Positions 1-7,127 of a stretch of DNA of 11,657 bases are shown one piece after another (the first letter of the stretch is position 1; each line of letters opens with the position of its first letter). The translations under genes were made by a program, and so were the position numbers. The notes below the pieces were generated by a model that saw only the letters and a program-made list of their open reading frames with translations, was not told where the DNA came from and searched no databases. The DNA is taken from the NCBI GenBank assembly GCA_900542395.1, contig UQNM01000065.1, positions 1 through 11,657 on the forward strand, written 5' to 3'. Source of the stretch: an uncultured Eubacteriales bacterium. Its GTDB lineage: Bacteria > Bacillota > Clostridia > Christensenellales > Aristaeellaceae.

Positions 1-59
1 GCAAACTCCACGCCCTCGAAGAGGGAGCTCTTTGAGCGGGGGGCAGCGCCCCATCGTTC
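1..59 (-). other. Palindromic flank downstream of polA, possible intergenic repeat
   Basis: Read on the minus strand just after the polA stop, this stretch holds two short hairpins: GGGGC-GCT-GCCCC (about 37-53) and CCCTC-TTC-GAGGG (about 12-26). Neither is followed by a clear U-tract, so a terminator role is weak. An intergenic palindromic repeat or the edge of the next element is equally possible. The window ends too soon to decide. Confidence 0.25.
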
Positions 60-2618
60 TTACTTCGTATCATACCACGAGCGCCCGGAATGAACGTCCG
101 CAATCAGCGGCACACGCAGGGAGGCGGCGTTTTCCATGCAGCGGCGCAGCAGCGCCTCTACCTGCTCGCGTTCCGCTTCCGGCGCTTCGACGATCAATTC
201 GTCGTGCACCTGCAAAATCAGCTTCGCGGCCAGCCCGGCGGCTTTCAGCTCATCGTGGACGGCGTTCATCGCGATTTTGATGATATCTGCCGCGGCGCCC
301 TGCACCGGCGTGTTCATCGCGGCGCGCTCACCGAATTGGCGGCGGTTGTAATTCGGGCTGCTCAATTCCGGCAACGGACGGCGTCGGCCATACATCGTGA
401 CGGAATAGCCCTCCGCCTTTCCCTGACTGACGCACGCCTCCATAAACCGATGAATCGCCGGATAGCGGGCGAAGTAGCGCGCGATGAATTCGGCGGCCTC
501 CTTGCGGGAAATATGCAGGTTGGCGGCCAGACCGAAATCGCTGATGCCGTAGACGATGCCGAAATTGACGGCCTTCGCGCTGGAACGCATCTGCGGCGTG
601 ACCTCGGCGAGCGGCACACCGTAGACCTCCGCCGCCGTTCGGGCGTGGATGTCCTGACCGAGGGTGAAGGCCTCGCACATGGCCTCGTCGCCGGAAAGGT
701 GGGCGAGAAGCCGAAGCTCGATCTGCGAATAATCCGCATCGACGAGCACGCTGCCCGCCGGGGCGATGAACGCGCGGCGGATTTCGCGCCCCATCGGTGT
801 GCGCACGGGGATATTCTGCAAATTCGGCTCGCTGGAGGAGATGCGCCCCGTCGCGGCGATGGTCTGGTCGAACCACGTGTGGATGCGCCCGTCGCGCCCC
901 GTCAGCCGGAGCAGGCCGTCGATATAGGTGCTCTTGAGCTTGGCGACCTGCCGATAGAGCAGAATCTTTTCCACGGCTGGGTGCAGTTCCGCCAGCTCGC
1001 CGAGGGTGTCCGCGTCGGTGGAATAGCCGCGCGCGGTCTTCTTTTTGGCGGGCAGGCCGAGCGTATCGAAGAGAACGCCGCCCAGCTGCTGCGGGCTGTT
1101 CAGGTTGAACGGCGCAACGCCGCAGAGCGAAAAGATCTCGTTTTTCAGCTCGGCGATCTGCGCGTCGTATTGCTCGCCCAGCCGGTTCAGCTCGTCGCGA
1201 TCGACGAGGAAACCGTCGCGTTCCATGTCGTAAAGCGTGGCGAGCAGCGGCAGCTCGATATCGCGGTAGAGCCGGGTCATCTCCTGCTCGTCGAGCGCGC
1301 GCTCATCGGCAAGCGTCTGCTGCATGAGCGCGGCGGCGCTTTCCGGCGCTTCGTATTTGCCGTTTTGCGGCGCAAGCAGATACTGCATGAGCTGGTCGTC
1401 GTCAAACGGCGCGGAGACGGCGATGTTCCACGGCGCAAGCTCGGTTTTCAGCCGCTTTGCGCCGAAGAGCACGAGCGGGCGCGCGCCCGTCAGCAGGGGG
1501 GAGAGCGCCTTGGCCGCGCACAGCGGATCAAGCCCGCCGCCCAGAAGCCCCTGCGCATAGGGCACGACGGCATGCGCGCCGTTTTCGGCCGCGAGGGAAA
1601 CGCCGTCCTCCCGCATGAGCAGCGCGACGCGCGCGGTTTCCGGCAGCGCGGCGATAAAGGCGGCAACGGCGGCTTCATCGGCCAGCGTCAGCTTGTCCTG
1701 CCAGACGATCTGCGGCACGTCGGGCACGCGATTCGCCGCGTGCGAACCGGAAAGCTGCGAAAGGCGGCTGGCCAGCGTCTTGAGGCCGAGCTGCTCGAAC
1801 AGCGGCAGCACACCCGTCATATCGCCGAGACGGCAATCCTCCAGTGTCACGTCGTCCAGCGGCACGTAGCGCGTGATGGTTGCGATTTTCTTGCTCATCA
1901 GGCCGGACATGCGCCCGTCGAGCAGCTTTTCGCGCTGCTTGCCCTTGAGATCGGCGTCGGCATGATCGAGCGCGTTTTCCAGCGTGCCGTAGGCGGTCAG
2001 CAGCCTGACCGCCGTTTTTTCGCCGATGCCGGGAACGCCGGGGATGTTGTCGCTCGCGTCGCCCATCAGCCCCTTGAGATCGGGGATCTGCGCCGGGGTC
2101 ACGCCGAAATCCTCCAGCACCTTTTCCGGCGTGTAGCGCACCACGTCGCTCACGCCGCGTCGGGTGTAGAGCACACTGCTCGTTTCGGTGACGAGCTGCA
2201 TGGAATCGCGGTCGCCCGTGACGAGCAGGGCGGGAATCCCCGCTTCCTCGCAGCGGCGGGCAAACGTGCCGAGGATGTCGTCGGCCTCGAAGGTCGGGCA
2301 GGTCAGGATTTTGACCCCCATTTTCGTCAGGCATTCGCGCACGAGGTCGAACTGCGGCTTCAATTCCGGCGCGGTCGGCTTGCGCCCTGCCTTGTACTCG
2401 CTGTAATCCGTGTGGCGGAAGGTCGGCCCGTGAAGATCGAACGCCACCGCCAGATAGCGCGGCTGCTCGTCGCCGATGACCTTGAAGAGCATGGAAAGAA
2501 AGCCGAAAACGGCGTTGGTAAACACGCCGTCCTCGTTGGAAAGCGGAGGCAGGGCGTGGAAAGCGCGGTGCATGAGGCTGTTGCCATCCACGATGACAAA
2601 GGTATCCGGCTGAGACAT
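60..2618 (-). CDS. polA: DNA polymerase I
   Basis: Template-directed DNA polymerase with an N-terminal 5' nuclease, used in Okazaki-fragment maturation and repair synthesis in the cytoplasm. The 852-residue protein (B. subtilis about 880) begins with a 5'-nuclease domain carrying VDGNSLMHRAF (10-20), FEADDILG, TGDRDSMQLV and the helix-hairpin-helix region GVPGIGEKTA. The middle domain lacks the acidic DxE and other metal ligands of proofreading exonucleases, as in Bacillus- and Thermus-type enzymes. The polymerase domain has motif A DYSQIELR (629-636), the O-helix R678/K682/F686/Y690 with NFGIVYG, and motif C QVHDE (HDE at 805-807). I chose ATG 2618 because GAGGAG lies 6-7 bases upstream and a promoter covers the longer possible start at 2684. 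It stands alone, convergent with nothing visible before the window edge. Identification is secure. Confidence 0.97.
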   Translation of the reverse strand: MSQPDTFVIVDGNSLMHRAFHALPPLSNEDGVFTNAVFGFLSMLFKVIGDEQPRYLAVAFDLHGPTFRHTDYSEYKAGRKPTAPELKPQFDLVRECLTKMGVKILTCPTFEADDILGTFARRCEEAGIPALLVTGDRDSMQLVTETSSVLYTRRGVSDVVRYTPEKVLEDFGVTPAQIPDLKGLMGDASDNIPGVPGIGEKTAVRLLTAYGTLENALDHADADLKGKQREKLLDGRMSGLMSKKIATITRYVPLDDVTLEDCRLGDMTGVLPLFEQLGLKTLASRLSQLSGSHAANRVPDVPQIVWQDKLTLADEAAVAAFIAALPETARVALLMREDGVSLAAENGAHAVVPYAQGLLGGGLDPLCAAKALSPLLTGARPLVLFGAKRLKTELAPWNIAVSAPFDDDQLMQYLLAPQNGKYEAPESAAALMQQTLADERALDEQEMTRLYRDIELPLLATLYDMERDGFLVDRDELNRLGEQYDAQIAELKNEIFSLCGVAPFNLNSPQQLGGVLFDTLGLPAKKKTARGYSTDADTLGELAELHPAVEKILLYRQVAKLKSTYIDGLLRLTGRDGRIHTWFDQTIAATGRISSSEPNLQNIPVRTPMGREIRRAFIAPAGSVLVDADYSQIELRLLAHLSGDEAMCEAFTLGQDIHARTAAEVYGVPLAEVTPQMRSSAKAVNFGIVYGISDFGLAANLHISRKEAAEFIARYFARYPAIHRFMEACVSQGKAEGYSVTMYGRRRPLPELSSPNYNRRQFGERAAMNTPVQGAAADIIKIAMNAVHDELKAAGLAAKLILQVHDELIVEAPEAEREQVEALLRRCMENAASLRVPLIADVHSGRSWYDTK

Positions 2619-2655
2619 GGCGTTCTCCTCTTTCAGATGATATTCAGTCACGATT

Positions 2656-2684
2656 ATGATACCACAAAGGGGGCAAAAATACAA
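2656..2684 (-). promoter_or_regulatory. polA promoter
   Basis: On the minus strand, TTGTAT (2679-2684), a 17-bp spacer and TATCAT (2656-2661) form a sigma-A-like promoter. Transcription would begin near 2649, giving a leader of about 30 bases before the polA RBS. The match is by eye; the -10 is 5/6 to consensus and the -35 keeps TTG. Confidence 0.6.
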
Positions 2685-2744
2685 ACGGATTGACGGCGCG
2701 CGGCGGCAGGGCGCGTTTCCCGCGCTCGGATACGGAAATATAAC

Positions 2745-2784
2745 GGGAATATAAACAAAAGAAGGGCGAAACCAACCCTTCTTT
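2745..2784 (-). terminator. Intrinsic terminator after the Hpt gene
   Basis: A perfect 9-bp inverted repeat (AAAGAAGGG at 2758-2766 with CCCTTCTTT at 2776-2784, 9-base loop) is followed on the minus strand by a T-rich run, TTTTGTTTATATT. It lies between the Hpt gene and the polA promoter and would insulate polA from upstream transcription. Confidence 0.75.
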
Positions 2785-2830
2785 CGTAAAAGACAAAAAA
2801 CACTCCGATTAAACGCTTAGCATGTTCTGC

Positions 2831-2865
2831 GCAGAGGGCAGAGGGCAGAGGGCAGAGGGCAGAGG
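2831..2865. repeat. Five exact tandem copies of GCAGAGG
   Basis: Five perfect head-to-tail copies of a 7-bp unit, preceded by a partial match and followed by GCGG. The array ends 7 bases beyond the Hpt stop codon, so it lies in that gene's 3' untranslated region (CCTCTGC repeats in the mRNA). The unit is not a multiple of three and is prone to slippage. It does not change the Hpt reading frame as seen here. Confidence 0.9.
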
Positions 2866-2872
2866 GCGGACG

Positions 2873-3214
2873 TCAATACCGCTCGATCTCCGAACGCGCT
2901 TCTTCAAGCCCGGCGACCAGCACAAAGAACGCCTTCTGCGCCTGCGGCAGACGGTCTGCGCTGCCGTCGCGCAGAAGATCGCAGAGCACGGCGGCGGGGC
3001 GATAGACGCAGGTGACGGCCAACTGCGCGGAAAGCCCCTTGAGCGTGTGCGCGAGCAAAAATGCCTGATGAACGTCGCCCTGCGCCAGCGCGTCGCTCAG
3101 CGGCAGGAGCGAGGTATCCTGCGCAAAGCGGCGGAGATGGGCGAGGTAGAACGACGGATCGTTCCCATTCAGCGCGAGGCCGTCGGAAAAATCAATGGAG
3201 GAAGCGTAAGCCAT
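2873..3214 (-). CDS. Small Hpt-domain phosphotransfer protein
   Basis: A 113-residue protein consisting almost entirely of a histidine-containing phosphotransfer (Hpt) domain, which relays phosphate between receiver domains of hybrid kinases and response regulators. The N-terminus has the family pattern G-L-x-L-N-G-N-D-x-x-F-Y-x-x-x-L-x-x-F (12-30). The core is AHTLKG (55-60), with His56 as the expected phosphorylated residue. A helical C-terminal segment follows. ATG 3214 was chosen because a run of seven G on the mRNA lies just upstream; a longer start at 3271 would fall in the promoter region. It has its own promoter and terminator, and no kinase or receiver gene lies beside it, so its partners must be elsewhere. 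Family assignment is good; the pathway is unknown. Confidence 0.8.
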   Translation of the reverse strand: MAYASSIDFSDGLALNGNDPSFYLAHLRRFAQDTSLLPLSDALAQGDVHQAFLLAHTLKGLSAQLAVTCVYRPAAVLCDLLRDGSADRLPQAQKAFFVLVAGLEEARSEIERY

Positions 3215-3249
3215 ACGTAACCCCCCCTTACATTCAGAAATATAGGAAA

Positions 3250-3278
3250 AGTATACCATAGAAGGAAACAAGATACAA
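3250..3278 (-). promoter_or_regulatory. Promoter of the Hpt gene
   Basis: Minus-strand TTGTAT (3273-3278), 17-bp spacer, TATACT (3250-3255). The -35 hexamer is the same as that of polA. Transcription would start near 3243, leaving a leader of about 28 bases with the G-rich RBS. It lies wholly outside the adjacent repeat element. Confidence 0.6.
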
Positions 3279-3287
3279 GCGATGTAA

Positions 3288-3447
3288 TACTAATTCTTGT
3301 TAAAATGGCTTAATCCGCGCACCATCTTTTTTGCTCTGACTTTGCCTCGTTCCGTTCAACGTACCTCCAGTACGCCTCACTTCACTTGGCTTCGTCAGAA
3401 CAAAAAATCTGATGCGCTCTGTTAAGCATTTTAACTGCGAATTAGTA
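3288..3447. mobile_element. MITE-like palindromic element, 160 bp
   Basis: The ends are perfect 9-bp inverted repeats (TACTAATTC at 3288-3296, GAATTAGTA at 3439-3447). Imperfect pairing extends about 60 bases inward: TTAAAATG, CTTAA, GCGCA, TTTTTTG-TCTGAC and GCC all recur in inverted order. At the centre is a small stem, CGTAC/GTACG around CTCCA. The flanks are TAA on both sides (3285-3287 and 3448-3450), consistent with a 3-bp target duplication. No ORF of its own is credible. The first 37-38 bases recur identically at the right edge of the window, so it is a dispersed repeat. It could be a non-autonomous transposable element or a structured RNA-forming intergenic repeat. No transposase is present to name a family. 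Confidence 0.7.
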
Positions 3448-3450
3448 TAA

Positions 3451-3610
3451 AGGGCGGTTAATGGATAGCAAATGGTTTTTGAAACGGCGCGGCAAGAAAA
3501 ATCATCCTTTTTCGGCGGAAAAGCAGGAAAAAACGGAAAGCTGCGCGAAAAAGAAAAGTTGTGTGTGTATGCCTATACGGCGTTTTGACCCAAAGAAAGG
3601 AACATCCCCG
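3451..3610 (+). other. Leader region upstream of znuA
   Basis: An A-rich, purine-rich 160-base stretch between the repeat element and znuA. I see no convincing sigma-A promoter with correct spacing, no Bacillus-type Zur palindrome (TCGTAAT-N-ATTACGA) and no strong hairpin. TATAAA at 3446-3451 straddles the element end but lacks a good -35. The RBS of znuA (GAAAGGAA, about 3596-3603) is at its end. Confidence 0.4.
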
Positions 3611-4528
3611 ATGAAGAAAAAAACGATTTGGGCGCTGGCAACGGCGCTTTTGGCGCTGCTTGCCACGGGCTGCGCGGCGCAGACGAACGGGCAGACCACG
3701 ATCGTCACGAGCTTTTACCCGATGTATGTGCTGACGCTCAACGTGACGGACGGAATCGACGGCGTGACGGTGCAGAACATGGCGGAGCAGAACGTCGGCT
3801 GTCTGCACGATTATCAGCTCCAAACCCGCGACATGGTGACGCTGGAGGGCACGGACGCGCTGGTCATCAACGGCGGCGGGATGGAGCAGTTTATGGATAA
3901 GGTGCTCACCCTGCGCGCGGATCTGCCGGTCATCGACGCGAGCGAGGGCATTGCCATGTTCCCCAGCGACGAGACGCACGACCACGATGCACACGCGCAC
4001 GACGAGCATGACGAGCTTTATAACGCGCACGTCTGGCTGGACCCGAGCCGCGCGATAAAGCAGGTGCAGAACATCGCGGACGGGCTGGCCGAGGCCGACC
4101 CGGCGCACGCGGCGGCATACCAAGAGAATGCGGCGGGCTATATCGAGCGCCTGACGGCGCTTGACGGCGAGCTGAAGGCGCAGCTTGCGCCGTTTGCGGG
4201 CGCGGACATCATCACGTTCCATGAGGCGTTCGCGTATTTTGCCGATGCGTATGGCCTGCATGTGGCCGGCGTGATCGCCAACGAACCGGGCGAAGAACCG
4301 AGCACGCGCGACATCGCCGATACCTGCGATTTGGTGACGACGCTGGGGATTCGAACGCTGTTTGTCGAGCCGCAGTACCCGCAGAAGGCCGCCGAAACCA
4401 TCGCGCGGGAGACGGGCGCTTCCATTTATACGCTCGACCCGTGCGTATCCGGCGACGGCACAAAAGAAAGCTACGAAACCATCATGCGCGAAAACGCAAG
4501 GGTACTCACGGAGGCGCTTTCCAAATGA
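3611..4528 (+). CDS. znuA: Zinc ABC transporter substrate-binding lipoprotein
   Basis: Extracytoplasmic metal-binding protein (ZnuA/AdcA-like, cluster A-I) that captures zinc and hands it to the permease encoded downstream. The 305-residue protein starts with a lysine-rich n-region, a hydrophobic core and a lipobox-like LATGC, so it is probably lipid-anchored after cleavage before the Cys. Metal ligands are seen as His66 (HDYQ), His140 (HVWLDP), His204 (FHEAF) and Asp276 (LDP). A His/Asp-rich loop at about 120-135 (DETHDHDAHAHDEHDE) is typical of zinc rather than manganese binders. ATG 3611 was chosen for the signal peptide and the GAAAGGAA RBS; the frame stays open upstream to 3461, but that would hide the signal sequence. 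The stop overlaps the start of znuC (ATGA). Manganese cannot be fully excluded. Confidence 0.93.
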   Translation: MKKKTIWALATALLALLATGCAAQTNGQTTIVTSFYPMYVLTLNVTDGIDGVTVQNMAEQNVGCLHDYQLQTRDMVTLEGTDALVINGGGMEQFMDKVLTLRADLPVIDASEGIAMFPSDETHDHDAHAHDEHDELYNAHVWLDPSRAIKQVQNIADGLAEADPAHAAAYQENAAGYIERLTALDGELKAQLAPFAGADIITFHEAFAYFADAYGLHVAGVIANEPGEEPSTRDIADTCDLVTTLGIRTLFVEPQYPQKAAETIARETGASIYTLDPCVSGDGTKESYETIMRENARVLTEALSK

Positions 4529-5334
4529 CGCAGAAAAAAACGGTTCAGCCTCAGATTACGCATGACCACGCCGGTCACGCGCATGTGAACTGCCCCGGCC
4601 ATGCGCCGTGCAGGCTCTGCCGCATCGAGGTCGATCACCTGAGCGTATCGGCGGGCAATCAGCAGCTTCTGCACGACGTCAACCTGCACATCCATTGCGG
4701 CGAGCTGACCGCGCTCATCGGCGCGAACGGCGCGGGCAAGACGACGCTCATCCGCACGCTGCTGGGACAGGTGGAATACAAGGGCGTCATCCGCCATCTG
4801 ACCACGGACGGCCGGCCGGCGGCGGACGTGCGCACAGGCTATGTGCCCCAGCAGCTCGAATTCGACCGTTCCTCCCCGGTGACGGTCACGGATTTCATGG
4901 CCGCGTCGCTTTCCAGAAGGCCGGTCTTCCTCGGCGTGAGCAAAAAGACGCGCGAAAAGGTGATGGCCGCGCTGGCGAGAACGCACAGCGAGAGGCTCTG
5001 CAAGCGCCCGCTGGGCGCGCTTTCCGGCGGCGAATTGCAGCGTGTGCTGCTGGCGCTGGCGCTGACCCCGCAGCCCGATCTGCTGATTCTGGATGAGCCG
5101 GTCTCCGGCGTGGATCAAAACGGGCTGGAGTCGTTTTACCAGACGGTGGACGAGCTGAAGCGCACCAACCACATGGCGATTCTGCTCGTGTCGCACGATC
5201 TGGACGTGGTGCGCCGCTACGCCGACCGCGTGGCGCTGATGCAGGGCACGATCGTGCGGCAGGGTGACCCGGAAACCGTCTTTGACAGCGAGGAATTCGC
5301 GCAGGTGTTTTATACGAGAGGAGGGCACGTATGA
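4525..5334 (+). CDS. znuC: Zinc ABC transporter ATP-binding protein with metal-ligand N-terminal tail
   Basis: ATPase subunit of the zinc importer, acting at the inner face of the membrane. The 269-residue protein has Walker A GANGAGKTT (66-74), signature LSGGE (166-170), Walker B LILDE with Asp190/Glu191, and the H-loop His224 (SHD). Ahead of the ABC fold is a tail of about 35 residues rich in His and Cys: His13, 15, 18, 20, 26 and Cys23, 29, 32. That pattern looks able to bind metal and is not part of the core ATPase. The start ATG overlaps the znuA stop and its own stop overlaps the znuB start, so the three subunits are translationally coupled. Confidence in the role is high; the function of the tail is inference. 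Confidence 0.94.
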   Translation: MTQKKTVQPQITHDHAGHAHVNCPGHAPCRLCRIEVDHLSVSAGNQQLLHDVNLHIHCGELTALIGANGAGKTTLIRTLLGQVEYKGVIRHLTTDGRPAADVRTGYVPQQLEFDRSSPVTVTDFMAASLSRRPVFLGVSKKTREKVMAALARTHSERLCKRPLGALSGGELQRVLLALALTPQPDLLILDEPVSGVDQNGLESFYQTVDELKRTNHMAILLVSHDLDVVRRYADRVALMQGTIVRQGDPETVFDSEEFAQVFYTRGGHV

Positions 5335-6164
5335 GCGGCGTATATGCCCTGATGGACACGCTTCTGCCCTTTGAGTGGTTGCATTATACCTTTATGAAGA
5401 ACGCGCTGATTGCCATTGCTCTGCTCACCCCGCTGTTCGGCATGCTGGGCACGATGGCGGTGGATAACAAGATGGCGTTCTTTTCGGACGCGCTGGGGCA
5501 CAGCGCGCTGACGGGCATCGCCATCGGCGTGGTGCTCGGCTGGCAGAGCCAGATGAGCGCGATGCTGCTGTTCGGCCTGATCTGGGCGGTGCTCATCACG
5601 TTTGTGAAGCACCATTCAAAAATGAGCGCGGACACGATCATCAGCGTGTTTTCCTCCACCTCGATTGCGCTGGGGCTCGTCGTGCTCTCGCGCGGCGGCG
5701 CGTTTGCCAAATATTCCTCCGTGCTGGTGGGCGACGTGCTCTCCGTGGCGCAGGGCGATTTGCTGGCGCTGCTGCTGGCGCTGGTCGGCACAATCGCCTG
5801 CTGGGTTTTTCTGTTTAACCCGCTGCTGATTACCAGCGTCAACGCGCCGCTGGCGCAGAGCCGCGGGATTCGCTCCCGGATGACGGAATATGCGTTCACG
5901 ATGCTGGTCGCCGTCGCGGTGATGGTGTCCATCCGCTGGGTCGGCGTGATGCTGATTAACTCGCTGCTGATTCTTCCGGCGGCGGCCTCCCGCAACGTTG
6001 CGCGCAGCGCGGCGGGGTATATGCGCACAAGTGTGATTATCGCGCTTTGCTGCGGCGTGATCGGGCTGGCGCTGTCGTATTATCTCAACACGAGCGCGGG
6101 CGCGGCGATTGTGCTCTGCTGCGCGGCGGTGTATTTCGTGACGCTGCCGATGCGCAGAAAATAA
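5331..6164 (+). CDS. znuB: Zinc ABC transporter membrane permease
   Basis: Integral membrane subunit of the ABC-3 (ZnuB/MntB) family, forming the channel for the metal delivered by ZnuA. The 277 residues hold about eight hydrophobic segments. Family landmarks include the early FFSDALGHSALTGIAIG region (about 50-65), which contacts the ATPase, and the late VSIRWVGVMLINSLLILPAAAS segment. The ATG overlaps the znuC stop (ATGA). A hairpin and the promoter of the next operon follow directly. Confidence 0.94.
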   Translation: MSGVYALMDTLLPFEWLHYTFMKNALIAIALLTPLFGMLGTMAVDNKMAFFSDALGHSALTGIAIGVVLGWQSQMSAMLLFGLIWAVLITFVKHHSKMSADTIISVFSSTSIALGLVVLSRGGAFAKYSSVLVGDVLSVAQGDLLALLLALVGTIACWVFLFNPLLITSVNAPLAQSRGIRSRMTEYAFTMLVAVAVMVSIRWVGVMLINSLLILPAAASRNVARSAAGYMRTSVIIALCCGVIGLALSYYLNTSAGAAIVLCCAAVYFVTLPMRRK

Positions 6165-6182
6165 CCCTTAAAACCGACATTT

Positions 6183-6219
6183 CAGCCCACAACGCTTGTC
6201 TGCGTCGGGCTGTTATGTT
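6183..6219 (+). terminator. Probable terminator of znuABC, overlapping the next promoter
   Basis: CAGCCC (6183-6188) pairs with GGGCTG (6207-6212), enclosing a second stem, ACGC (6192-6195) with GCGT (6202-6205). A weak T-rich tail (TTATGTT) follows. The loop at 6196-6201 is exactly the -35 hexamer of the next promoter. Termination is plausible but the U-tract is poor. Confidence 0.5.
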
Positions 6220-6224
6220 ATAAT
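6196..6224 (+). promoter_or_regulatory. Promoter of the DUF5685/J-domain operon
   Basis: TTGTCT (6196-6201), 17-bp spacer, perfect TATAAT (6219-6224) preceded by TGT, an extended -10. Predicted start is near 6231, leaving a leader of about 60 bases before the GTG at 6291. Confidence 0.7.
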
Positions 6225-6290
6225 CCAGCGAGTATGGAAGCAGATACAGAAGCGAACGCATAAAAGCGGGGAAGGAAAGGGGGCGCGGCC

Positions 6291-7127
6291 GTGCTCGGCG
6301 TGATGACCGTCCGCAAGGAGGAACTCAAGTTCCGCGAATTTGACCGATATCGCGGGTTTTACTGCGGGCTGTGCCGCGCCATCGGCCGGCGCTGCGGCAA
6401 AGCCTGCCGAATGGCGCTCAGTTTCGAAATGACGTTTTTATCCATGCTGCTGACCTCGCTGTATGAGCCGCAGACGAGCGGCGAAATGCGCCGGTGCGCG
6501 TTTCATCCCATCGAAAAGCGGCTGATGCTGGGCAACGACGCCATTGATTACTGCGCGGATTTGAGCGCGCTGATCTCCTACTACGATCTGCGCGATGGCT
6601 GGGAAGACGAACGGCGCGTGGACAGGCTCGCCGAAAGCGCGCTGCTCAAGGCGGCGGCAGGGCGCGCGGGAGGCGCGCTCCCCCGGCAGAAGGAAGCGGT
6701 GGAGCGATACGTCGCCCGGCTGCATGAGGTGGAACGCAGGAACGACATGAACCTCGACGCGGCGGCGAACCTTTCGGGCGAAATGCTCGGCGAATTGTAC
6801 GTCTGGAAAAAGGACGTTTACGAGCGGGATTTGCGCGAACTGGGCTTTTACATCGGCAAATTCATCTATCTGTGCGACAGCTTTGAGGACGTCGAGCAGG
6901 ATATCAAAAAGAAGAATTACAATCCCCTCGTCGAGCGGTTTGAAAGGCCGGAATTTGAGGCTGAGAGCCGCATGATGCTGGAGGATATGATGGCTCGCGC
7001 GTGCAGGGCGTTTGAGTGCCTGCCGCTGCTTGAGGATGCGCCGATCATGCGCAACATCCTCTATTCGGGCATATGGCTGCGCTTTGAGGGCGCATGTGAG
7101 CGAAGAAAGGCGAAAAGCAAGCAATGA
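6291..7127 (+). CDS. DUF5685 family protein
   Basis: A 278-residue protein I recognise as DUF5685, a family of unknown function common in Clostridia. It shows the family's opening (MLGVM, compare MFGYV), the ELKFREFDRYRGFYCGLCRAIG block (about 11-32) with a C-x2-C pair, and a conserved Y-C-A-D-L-S-A-L-I-S-Y-Y-D-L-R-D block (about 87-102). A later YLCDSFEDVEQD segment has acidic residues Asp196, Asp200 and Asp204 spaced D-x3-D-x3-D, followed by the NYNPL block. It appears all-helical with no signal peptide. The GTG start follows a purine-rich RBS (GGAAAGGGGG) and gives the expected family N-terminus. Its stop overlaps the ATG of the J-domain gene, so the two are co-translated. The function is not known; the acidic cluster could bind metal, but this is inference. 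Confidence 0.85.
   Translation: MLGVMTVRKEELKFREFDRYRGFYCGLCRAIGRRCGKACRMALSFEMTFLSMLLTSLYEPQTSGEMRRCAFHPIEKRLMLGNDAIDYCADLSALISYYDLRDGWEDERRVDRLAESALLKAAAGRAGGALPRQKEAVERYVARLHEVERRNDMNLDAAANLSGEMLGELYVWKKDVYERDLRELGFYIGKFIYLCDSFEDVEQDIKKKNYNPLVERFERPEFEAESRMMLEDMMARACRAFECLPLLEDAPIMRNILYSGIWLRFEGACERRKAKSKQ

Noticed and set aside
90..2693. A plus-strand open frame of 867 codons opposite polA
   Set aside because: It is the antisense shadow of polA in GC-rich DNA: Arg/Gly/His-heavy composition, no family motifs and no RBS, while polA on the other strand has all catalytic motifs.
2831..2865. The heptamer array as a CRISPR fragment
   Set aside because: The unit is only 7 bp with no spacers; it is a simple tandem repeat.
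2822..3220. A plus-strand ORF reading through the heptamer array
   Set aside because: Shadow of the Hpt gene; the minus strand has the Hpt motif, RBS, promoter and terminator.
3461..3610. An N-terminal extension of ZnuA starting at ATG 3461
   Set aside because: It would place 50 charged residues before the signal peptide. ATG 3611 has its own RBS and gives a normal lipoprotein start.
6231..6290. A riboswitch in the leader of the DUF5685 operon
   Set aside because: The leader is only about 60 bases and shows no conserved aptamer core or terminator/antiterminator pair.
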